DNA of 22,402 nt from CALIZF01 sp046292445 (lineage in GTDB: Bacteria > Pseudomonadota > Alphaproteobacteria > Rhodobacterales > Rhodobacteraceae): the NCBI GenBank assembly GCA_046292445.1, contig JBKBQT010000034.1, forward strand, positions 1 through 22,402, written 5' to 3'. Made by a program: the position numbers and the translations under genes. The notes under the pieces were generated by a model. It made no database searches, was not told where the DNA came from, and saw only the letters and a program-made list of their open reading frames with translations. Position 1 is the first letter of the stretch. Each line of letters opens with the position of its first letter. This document shows positions 7,274 through 13,021 of the stretch, piece after piece.

Positions 7274-7951
7274 ATGGGCGCGGCGGGGGACGGGACCGGG
7301 CGGCGCTGCCCGCAGGGCCAGCCGGCCGTGGCGGCGAACGATGCGCCGGCCGAGGGTGCGGCGGCCTTCGCCCGCGCCGTCGGCGGGCGGCTGGTGCATG
7401 TCACCGCCGCCGCCAACCTGCCGCGCATCCGGGCCGAGGGCCTGCACCCCGCCGCCGATCTCGCGCGCGCGGCCGGGATCGATCCGGCCGCGATCCGCCT
7501 GCGCGCCGCGCCCGTGGCCCTGCCCGGCGCGCTGCTCAACCACCAGCGGCCGCTGCGGATGGGACGGCGGGCCGATTTCCTCGACCCGGGCCTGACGCTC
7601 GACGCCTGGGCGGCGCTGCTCGATGCCCGCGTGTTCCTCTGGCCCGCCCGGCGCGGCGCCGCCTTCGCCGCCTCGCTGCGCGACAGGGGTGCCGTCGCGC
7701 TGTCGCTGGACCCGGTGCGCCTTTTCGCCGCCCTCGCGCCCTGCCTCTGGCTCTCGCCGATCAATTCCGGCGATGCCTCGCGCCGCCCGGCCCGCCGCGG
7801 ACCCTGGCTCTGGCTGCCCGCCGCCCGCCTCGACGATTTCCCCGCCAACCGGATGCGCCGCGCCCTCGCCCGCCGGCCCGACAGGGTTGCCGAGGTCTCG
7901 GTGACCGGGCACATTGCCCCCGACCTGATCGCCTTCCCGGACGGAGCCTGA
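7274..7951 (+). CDS. DUF7002-like protein of unknown function
   Basis: The frame encodes up to 225 residues. The recognisable part starts about 35 residues in, with GRLVHVTAAANLPRIRAEGL, followed by ALLNHQRPLR, DARVFLWPARRGAAF, LWLSPINSGDASRRPARRGPW and VAEVSVTGHI. These blocks agree with what I recall of the DUF7002 family, found often in Rhodobacterales next to small metabolic genes. No reaction is known to me. The start is uncertain: ATG 7274 has no ribosome binding site and gives a low-complexity N-terminus. GTG 7328, preceded by AGGG, would give 207 residues starting close to the conserved region. The gene sits 8 bp after enolase and 3 bp before the cupin gene, so all three probably share one transcript. 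Confidence 0.75.
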   Translation: MGAAGDGTGRRCPQGQPAVAANDAPAEGAAAFARAVGGRLVHVTAAANLPRIRAEGLHPAADLARAAGIDPAAIRLRAAPVALPGALLNHQRPLRMGRRADFLDPGLTLDAWAALLDARVFLWPARRGAAFAASLRDRGAVALSLDPVRLFAALAPCLWLSPINSGDASRRPARRGPWLWLPAARLDDFPANRMRRALARRPDRVAEVSVTGHIAPDLIAFPDGA

Positions 7952-7954
7952 GCG

Positions 7955-8383
7955 ATGGACCCCGATGCCCTGATCGCCGCGCTCGACCTCGCCCCCCATC
8001 CCGAAGGCGGCTGGTATCGCCAGACCTGGATGGCCGAGGCCGCCCCCGGCACGCGCCCCGCGGGCACCGCGATCCTCTTCCTGCTCAAGGCCGGGACCCG
8101 CAGCCACTGGCACCGCGTCGATGCCGCCGAGATCTGGCTCTGGCATGCCGGCGCGCCGCTGATCCTGTCGACCAGCGCGACCGAGGAAGGGCCGGCGCAG
8201 GATACCCGCCTTGGCCCGGAGGTGCTGGCGGGCGAGATGCCGCAGGCGGTCGTGCCCGCCCATCACTGGCAGGCGGCCGCGACCGCGGGCGCCTTCACCC
8301 TCGTCTCCTGCACCGTCAGCCCGGGCTTCCGCTTCGAGGGCTTCACCCTCGCCCCGCCCGGCTTCGACATTCCGCGCCGCTGA
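7955..8383 (+). CDS. DUF985-family cupin protein
   Basis: This 142-residue protein is a single-domain cupin of the DUF985 type. It begins with the typical PHPEGGWYRQTW block (14-25), followed by a TAILFLL strand and SHWHRVDAAEIWLWHAGAPL, which carries the His/Glu pattern that binds a metal in many cupins. It closes with the SCTVSPGFRFEGFTLAPPGF segment seen near the end of these proteins. Some relatives look like sugar epimerase or isomerase folds, but no reaction is established for the family. The start at ATG 7955 is 3 bp after the stop of the upstream gene, with CGGAG inside that gene's last codons, so translation is likely coupled. A 301-bp convergent spacer rich in hairpins follows. Confidence 0.9.
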   Translation: MDPDALIAALDLAPHPEGGWYRQTWMAEAAPGTRPAGTAILFLLKAGTRSHWHRVDAAEIWLWHAGAPLILSTSATEEGPAQDTRLGPEVLAGEMPQAVVPAHHWQAAATAGAFTLVSCTVSPGFRFEGFTLAPPGFDIPRR

Positions 8384-8463
8384 CCGGCCCCCCGGGCGCA
8401 GCAAGCGGCTCGCACCGGCCGTCGCGCCCCTCACAAGCCGCCCGGACAGCGGCACGCCACTTG

Positions 8464-8475
8464 GGGCGATCGCCC
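8464..8475. repeat. 12-bp perfect palindrome in the convergent spacer
   Basis: GGGCGATCGCCC reads the same on both strands. It is the first of a series of dyad-symmetric sequences in the cupin-tyrS spacer. It has no poly-T tract and no obvious role; it may simply be part of the hairpin cluster. Confidence 0.4.
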
Positions 8476-8492
8476 GCCCCGCTCAAGGGCGC

Positions 8493-8521
8493 AAAGGCGG
8501 CGTCCTGAACGCCGCTTTCTT
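8493..8521 (+). terminator. Intrinsic terminator downstream of the cupin gene
   Basis: GCGGCGT and ACGCCGC form a 7-bp stem around a CCTGA loop. The stem is extended by AAAG/CTTT with one bulged G. It is followed by TTTCTTCT, giving the GC-stem plus T-rich tail expected of a Rho-independent terminator for the plus-strand eno-DUF7002-cupin transcript. Confidence 0.65.
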
Positions 8522-8528
8522 CTGCCCT

Positions 8529-8540
8529 CAAATATCCTCG
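8529..8540 (+). repeat. Core of the interspersed intergenic repeat, divergent copy C
   Basis: CAAATATCCTCG matches the minus-strand core of the two 45-bp copies (CAAATATCCCCG) with one change. The upstream CTTCTTCTGCCCT also resembles the CTTCAGGCTGGCC of those copies. It lies directly after the terminator hairpin. Confidence 0.5.
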
Positions 8541-8550
8541 GGGGGGTGAA

Positions 8551-8649
8551 TTGCCCCGGAACGGGGCAAGAGGGGGGCGTAAGGCCCCCCTGCGCCGCGC
8601 CCGCGCGGCGCCCGGCCCAACCGGCAAGGGCCGGCCCCCGGGGGGCCGG
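8551..8649. terminator. Cluster of consecutive perfect hairpins between convergent genes
   Basis: Four back-to-back hairpins are visible: TTGCCCCG/CGGGGCAA (8551-8569, loop GAA); AGGGGGGC/GCCCCCCT (8571-8591, loop GTAAG); GCGCCGCG/CGCGGCGC (8592-8611, loop CCCG); and CCGGCCC/GGGCCGG (8612-8634). The last overlaps a near-perfect GC palindrome at 8631-8649. Together with the terminator upstream they fill much of the 301-bp spacer between the cupin gene and tyrS. A bidirectional transcription-stop and mRNA-end-protection role is a reasonable inference; no coding region is seen here. Confidence 0.6.
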
Positions 8650-8684
8650 ACCGCGTGGGCGGGAGGCCTGCGAACCGCGCGACC

Positions 8685-9938
8685 CTAGTCCGCAAGCACC
8701 ACCCGCGCATGGCGCTTGCGCCCGGCCGTCAGCTTCATCGGCTCGGCCAGGTCCGCCGCCCCGACCAGCCGCCCCGCGTCGCCCGCCGGCGCGTCGTTCA
8801 CCCGCGCGCCGCCCTCGTCGATCAGCCGGCGCGCCTCCTTGCCCGATTTGGCCAGCCCCGCCCGCACGAAAAGCTGCGCAAGGCTCACCCCCTCGGCCGC
8901 CTCCGCCGCGCTCAGCGCGACCGTCGGCAGATCGTCCCCGACGCCGCCCGCCTCGAACACCGTCCGCGCCGTCGCCTCGGCCGCCGCCGCCGCCTCGGCA
9001 CCGTGCAGCATCGCCGTCACGGTATTGGCCAGCACCACCTTGGCCTCGTTGATCTCCGCCCCGCCGAGGCTGCCCAGCCGGTCGCATTCCGCCAGCGGCA
9101 GTTCGGTATAAAGCCGCAGGAACCGCCCCACATCGGCGTCGGTCGTGTTACGCCAGAACTGCCAGAAGCCGTAGGGCGCGAGCATCTCGGCCGACAGCCA
9201 GACCGCCCCGCCCTGGCTCTTGCCCATCTTGCGCCCGTCGCTCGTGGTCAGCAGCGGCGTCGTCAGGCCCCAGATCTCCACATCCAGCACCCGGCGCGTC
9301 AGGTCCACCCCGTTGACGATGTTCCCCCACTGGTCCGACCCGCCCATCTGCAGCCGGCAGCCATGGCGGCGGTAGAGCTCGAGAAAATCATAGGCCTGCA
9401 GGATCATATAGTTGAACTCGAGGAACGACAGCGATTGTTCCCGGTCCAGCCGTGACTTCACGCTTTCGAAGGACAGCATCCGGTTGACGCTGAAATGCCG
9501 CCCGATGTCGCGCAGGAAATCGAGATAGTTGAGCGCATCGAGCCATTCGGCGTTGTTGAGCATGATGGCATCCGTCGCGCCCTCGCCATAGGCGAGGTAG
9601 CGGTCGAACACCGCCTGCATGCCGGCGATATTGGCGTCGATCTGCGCAGGGGAAAGCAGCGGCCGTTCCTCGGCGCGGAAGGACGGATCGCCCACCTTGG
9701 TGGTCCCGCCGCCCATCAGCGTGATCGGCTTGTGCCCGGTCTTCTGCAGCCAGCGCAGCACCATGATGTTGAGAAGATGCCCGACATGCAGGCTCGGCGC
9801 CGTGGCGTCATAGCCGATATAGGCCGGGACCACGCCCTCCAGCAGCGCGGCGTCGAGCGCCTGGAGGTCGGTGCAGTCGGCGAGATACCCGCGCGTGGCC
9901 ATCACGTGCAGGAAATCCGACTTCGGACGGTAGGTCAT
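8685..9938 (-). CDS. tyrS: Tyrosyl-tRNA synthetase
   Basis: TyrRS is a class I aminoacyl-tRNA synthetase that joins tyrosine to tRNA-Tyr in the cytoplasm. The 417-residue product is of normal length. It has the HIGH-type signature HVGH at 51-54 within YIGYDATAPSLHVGH, the QMGGSDQWGNI tyrosine/ATP site (197-207), and the KMSKS-type loop as KMGKS (237-241), an accepted variant. The C-terminal part (about 345-410) is an S4-like RNA-binding domain (LAQLFVRAGLAKSGKEARRL). The start at ATG 9938 has AGGGGG (9947-9952) 8 nt upstream. It is divergent from anmK with 74 bp between the starts, and convergent with the cupin gene. Confidence 0.98.
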   Translation of the reverse strand: MTYRPKSDFLHVMATRGYLADCTDLQALDAALLEGVVPAYIGYDATAPSLHVGHLLNIMVLRWLQKTGHKPITLMGGGTTKVGDPSFRAEERPLLSPAQIDANIAGMQAVFDRYLAYGEGATDAIMLNNAEWLDALNYLDFLRDIGRHFSVNRMLSFESVKSRLDREQSLSFLEFNYMILQAYDFLELYRRHGCRLQMGGSDQWGNIVNGVDLTRRVLDVEIWGLTTPLLTTSDGRKMGKSQGGAVWLSAEMLAPYGFWQFWRNTTDADVGRFLRLYTELPLAECDRLGSLGGAEINEAKVVLANTVTAMLHGAEAAAAAEATARTVFEAGGVGDDLPTVALSAAEAAEGVSLAQLFVRAGLAKSGKEARRLIDEGGARVNDAPAGDAGRLVGAADLAEPMKLTAGRKRHARVVLAD

Positions 9939-9957
9939 GGCACAGTCCCCCTGGGCA

Positions 9958-9987
9958 TTGTCCCCGTGGCGCGTTCCGGCCTATAGC
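9958..9987 (+). promoter_or_regulatory. Candidate anmK promoter
   Basis: TTGTCC (9958-9963) and TATAGC (9982-9987) are separated by 18 bp and lie 25 bp upstream of the anmK ATG, leaving room for the GAAGGGAAAGGG ribosome binding region. The match to the housekeeping consensus is good for this GC-rich background, but it is sequence inspection only. Confidence 0.42.
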
Positions 9988-10012
9988 CGCGGGGGCGGCG
10001 AAGGGAAAGGGC

Positions 10013-11119
10013 ATGCACGGGAACGGACGGGGGGACGGGCCGGTCTGGGCGCTCGGCGCGATGTCGGGCACGTCGATGGACGGCGTCGATGCCGCCATGG
10101 TGCTGACCGACGGGGCGGCGGTGCTGGAGTTCGGCCCGACCGCCTATCGCCCCTATACGGAGGCGGAACGCGCCGTGATCGCCGCCGCGCAGGGGCTCTG
10201 GCCGGGCGATCCGGGCGTCGCCGCCGCCGCCGCGGTGGTCGAGGCCGCCCATGCCGACGTGCTGGGCCGGTTCGAGGGGGCGGCTGTGGTCGGGTTCCAC
10301 GGCCAGACGCTCGCGCATGACCCGCGCGGGCGCGGCACGCATCAGGCGGGGAATGGCGCGGTGCTGGCGGCCGCGCTCGGCCTGCCGGTGGTGTGGGATT
10401 TCCGGTCGGCCGATGTCGCGCTCGGCGGCGAGGGCGCGCCGCTCGCGCCCTTCTATCACTTCGCGCTGGCGCGGCGGATCGGCGGGGGGCCGGTGGCCTT
10501 CCTCAACCTCGGCGGTGTGGGCAACCTGACCTGGGCCGATCCGGCGCAGGACCGGCCCGAGGCGCCCGGCGCGCTCCTTGCCTTCGACACCGGCCCGGCA
10601 AACGCCCCGCTCGACGATCTGATGCGGACGCGGCGCGGCGCGGCGCGGGACGAGGACGGGCGGCTGGCCGCTTCGGGGCGGGTCAGCGAGGCGGTGCTGG
10701 CCGACCTGCTCGCCCTGCCCTACTTTGCCCGCAGGCCGCCCAAGTCGCTCGACCGGGGCGCCTTTGCGGGTCTTGCGCGGGCGGTGGCGGGGATGGCGGA
10801 TGCCGATGCCGCCGCAACCCTCACCGCCGCCGCCGCGGCCTGCGCGGCCGAGGGGTTCGCGCATCTGCCGGCCCGGCCTGCGCGCCTTCTGGTCACGGGC
10901 GGCGGGCGGCTCAACCCCACGCTGATGACGATGCTCGCCGCCCTGCTGCCGGGCGTCGCGGTTGCACCGGTCGAGGATGCCGGGCTCGACGGCGACATGC
11001 TCGAGGCGCAGGCCTTCGCCTATCTCGCGGTGCGGGTGCTGCGCGGCCTGCCGACCTCCTGCCCGGGCACGACGGGCGTTCCGGCAGCGGTCGGCGGGGG
11101 GCAGGTCAGCCGGCCTTGA
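10013..11119 (+). CDS. anmK: Anhydro-N-acetylmuramic acid kinase
   Basis: AnmK cleaves and phosphorylates 1,6-anhydro-N-acetylmuramic acid to MurNAc-6-phosphate, recycling cell-wall fragments or feeding them to catabolism in the cytoplasm. The 368-residue product has the family hallmarks of an ASKHA-fold kinase: GAMSGTSMDGVD (15-26), GFHGQTLAHDP, FLNLGGVGNLT, FDTGPANAPLDDLM, the VTGGGRLNPTLM adenosine motif, EDAGLDGDMLEAQAFAYLA, and the terminal GLPTSCPGTTGVPAAVGG. The start at ATG 10013 follows AAGGGAAAGGG. No murQ or nagZ is adjacent, although anmK and tyrS are side by side. A perfect 12-bp stem-loop follows 7 bp after the stop. Confidence 0.97.
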   Translation: MHGNGRGDGPVWALGAMSGTSMDGVDAAMVLTDGAAVLEFGPTAYRPYTEAERAVIAAAQGLWPGDPGVAAAAAVVEAAHADVLGRFEGAAVVGFHGQTLAHDPRGRGTHQAGNGAVLAAALGLPVVWDFRSADVALGGEGAPLAPFYHFALARRIGGGPVAFLNLGGVGNLTWADPAQDRPEAPGALLAFDTGPANAPLDDLMRTRRGAARDEDGRLAASGRVSEAVLADLLALPYFARRPPKSLDRGAFAGLARAVAGMADADAAATLTAAAAACAAEGFAHLPARPARLLVTGGGRLNPTLMTMLAALLPGVAVAPVEDAGLDGDMLEAQAFAYLAVRVLRGLPTSCPGTTGVPAAVGGGQVSRP

Positions 11120-11125
11120 AGCAGG

Positions 11126-11156
11126 CACGGCGACCGCAGGGGATGCGGTCGCCGTG
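11126..11156. terminator. Perfect 12-bp stem-loop between convergent anmK and the VPLPA-CTERM gene
   Basis: CACGGCGACCGC and GCGGTCGCCGTG pair perfectly around a 7-nt loop. The following bases ACGTTTGG form only a weak T tract. A second, smaller hairpin (CGCCGC/GCGGCG, 11180-11198) comes before the convergent gene's stop. They probably stop or stabilise the anmK transcript end. Confidence 0.7.
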
Positions 11157-11214
11157 ACGTTTGGTCCTTGCATTGTGGTCGCCGCAACGTGTGCGGCGGC
11201 AGCCGTCGGGTCGA

Positions 11215-11949
11215 TCAGCCCCGGCGGCGGCGACGCAGCGCTGCAAGCGCGCCGATGCCGCCGATCATCAGCCAGCCCGCAGCGGGCAGAGGAACGACGC
11301 CAGTGGGCGGCGGGGGCGGCGATGCTTTGGCGGTGACCGAATACGCGATGTCGTCGACGCCCCAACCCCGAACAGACCCGTCGACGCCAAACCGGAACTC
11401 GATGCCGACAGAGGACGTGAGGTTCCCGAGATCGATCACCCTGCGATCATTCTGAATTGTCGTGGATGCAACAACCCCCGCGACCGATCCGAACCCGCCT
11501 ACCGCGAGATCTGTGATCAGATAATTCATTGCGTTATTGCCAAGAACGGTCACGAAATTCGAGCTGCGTGCGACAAAGCCTTGCAGCCCGACCGTCGCCC
11601 CATCCAGTGCGCGAAACGTGATGAAGCCTGGGAAAAGATTGCCGGGCGTATTGATGAAGCCATCTTCATAGATGCCGCCGAAGGGGCTGGCAGCGATCGA
11701 AAACCGCGACTGCGTCGCAAGGTTGCCGGACGCGCGCCATTCGACATCAACGCCCGGCTGATCACCATAGGTCAGACCGACATTTGTTCGGCCCGCAACG
11801 CACGTGCCCAGCGTCCCGTCGGGGAAGGATGGAAGCCCTGCGGATGTGCAAACGCTCCCCCCGTCGAAATCCAGGACATAGTTTACGGTCGACGCCTGTG
11901 CAGGCACCGACGCGCAGCCCATAACGGCCACAATTGCCAACTTTCTCAT
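11215..11949 (-). CDS. VPLPA-CTERM sorting-domain secreted protein
   Basis: The 244-residue product has a signal peptide (MRKLAIVAVMGCASVPAQA, cleavage near 19-20), a Gly/Ser/Thr/Val-rich beta-strand-like body and a Pro-rich hinge (SPPPPPTGV). The last 26 residues (219-244) form a classic exosortase target: VPLPAAGW, a hydrophobic helix and RRRRR. VPLPA-CTERM proteins are processed by the exosortase XrtD in organisms making exopolysaccharide; no exosortase gene lies in this window. The two Cys in the mature N-terminal region could form a disulfide. The body matches no domain I can name. Base composition is visibly less GC-rich than the neighbours, which may mean faster evolution or transfer. 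ATG 11949 is chosen for the signal peptide, with AGGG about 9 nt upstream; the frame extends 43 codons further without supporting features. Confidence 0.88.
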   Translation of the reverse strand: MRKLAIVAVMGCASVPAQASTVNYVLDFDGGSVCTSAGLPSFPDGTLGTCVAGRTNVGLTYGDQPGVDVEWRASGNLATQSRFSIAASPFGGIYEDGFINTPGNLFPGFITFRALDGATVGLQGFVARSSNFVTVLGNNAMNYLITDLAVGGFGSVAGVVASTTIQNDRRVIDLGNLTSSVGIEFRFGVDGSVRGWGVDDIAYSVTAKASPPPPPTGVVPLPAAGWLMIGGIGALAALRRRRRG

Positions 11950-12158
11950 CTGAATTTCCCTGTTTTGGCAGAACACTGACGCTCTGCAGCCGCAGCAACA
12001 CGCAGCCGCCCCGGCCGTGTCAACGATCCTTTCCGCGCCTTTTCGCGGCGAAAAACGGCACTGTTCACGCAAGGTCAACAGTCGGCCGACACCGGCCCCA
12101 GAATCCCAAACATGGCCGAAAGATGTCCCTTTGCGCGCCGCATTGCGGCCGGGTCAAC

Positions 12159-12175
12159 TTTTTCGGTTCGAAAAA
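12159..12175. terminator. A/T-rich inverted repeat immediately after the tetR-type stop
   Basis: TTTTTCG and CGAAAAA pair perfectly around a 3-nt centre and abut the stop codon of the regulator gene. A second small dyad (GCCGC-ATT-GCGGC) is just beyond. They could end the regulator transcript. The rest of the 226-bp spacer (11950-12175) holds the upstream region of the VPLPA-CTERM gene, with a TTGACA at 12023-12018 (minus) but no convincing -10 partner. Confidence 0.45.
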
Positions 12176-12805
12176 TCAGTCCTGGCGCCGCCAGGGCCGT
12201 GGCCAGTCCTTGGGACGGGCGCCTTCCTGCGCATAGAGCGTGATGATTCGGTCCACCGCGCGGCGGGTGATGTGCTTGTGGTCCTCGGCGAGGCCGAGGG
12301 ATGCCACCATCTTCCAGTGGCCATACATCAGGCAGGTGAAGAGGTACGACACCTCGGCACAGTGATCGAGCGTCAGGTGGGGATGGACGATCTTGATCTC
12401 GAGCGCCAGCACCTGCCCGAGGAGGGTATACTGGTCGCGCAGCGCATCGCGCACCCGCGGCGCGCCGGCGGCATAGGCCATCATCGCGTCATAGGCCTGA
12501 TCGTCGCGCGGTTTCGGCACCGCATCGACCAGATCGAAATAGAAATCGAGGATGAAGTCGAGCCGCGCCTGCCCGTCCAGCCCGTTCACGCCATTCACGA
12601 GCGCCATGCGGTAGGCCTCGGCAAGGCAGTCGCACACGCCGAGCAGCATGTCGGTCGGTTCGTCGAAATAATACCGGATCAGTTGCCGCGAGGCCCTGGT
12701 GCCCGCCGACAACTGCCCGAGCGAGGGCAAGGGCGCGCCGGTGCGGACAAGGTGCCGTGCGATATCGGCGGGAATACGCTTCTTCGGCTCGCCGTCGCGG
12801 TCCAT
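12176..12805 (-). CDS. TetR/AcrR-family transcriptional regulator
   Basis: The 209-residue protein has an N-terminal TetR-type helix-turn-helix (about residues 10-55), ending in SRQLIRYYFDEPTDMLLGVCD, which parallels the usual 'LIYYHFxSKExLL' block. A longer, all-helical ligand and dimerisation domain follows. The ligand is unknown. ATG 12805 is preferred because AGGGA lies about 6-8 nt upstream and the family sequence begins right after; the frame continues upstream without similarity and through a likely operator. ATG 12811 is an alternative without a well-spaced ribosome site. The gene lies upstream of the VPLPA-CTERM gene on the same strand, separated by 226 bp. A perfect palindrome 58 bp upstream of the start suggests self-repression. 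Confidence 0.85.
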   Translation of the reverse strand: MDRDGEPKKRIPADIARHLVRTGAPLPSLGQLSAGTRASRQLIRYYFDEPTDMLLGVCDCLAEAYRMALVNGVNGLDGQARLDFILDFYFDLVDAVPKPRDDQAYDAMMAYAAGAPRVRDALRDQYTLLGQVLALEIKIVHPHLTLDHCAEVSYLFTCLMYGHWKMVASLGLAEDHKHITRRAVDRIITLYAQEGARPKDWPRPWRRQD

Positions 12806-12862
12806 GTGCATCCCTGCCCGGTCATGTGCCGGCAGGGTCGGGCAAAGGGCACAAGTGCACAA

Positions 12863-12882
12863 GCCGGAAACAGGTTTCCGGC
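12863..12882. promoter_or_regulatory. Candidate TetR operator (9+2+9 palindrome)
   Basis: GCCGGAAAC and GTTTCCGGC are exact inverted repeats separated by AG, giving a 20-bp palindrome 58 bp upstream of the TetR-family start codon. Size and position are typical of operators for this family. On the minus strand TTGCAA (12888-12883) abuts it and could be a -35 element, so a bound dimer would block transcription. A second dyad, CCGAAC/GTTCGG (12909-12924), lies a little further upstream. Nothing else is recognised in the 12806-13021 spacer. Confidence 0.6.
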
Positions 12883-13021
12883 ATTGCAAAACGTCTTGCG
12901 GCACTTTACCGAACTGGCGTTCGGCAATCTGGGCGCCGCGCAGGCGTGCAACGGCGCACGGCCGGGTCCGGTTTCGCAAGGCGGCTGTGCGGCCCCCTCG
13001 CGAAACCGCGCCCCGTCACGC

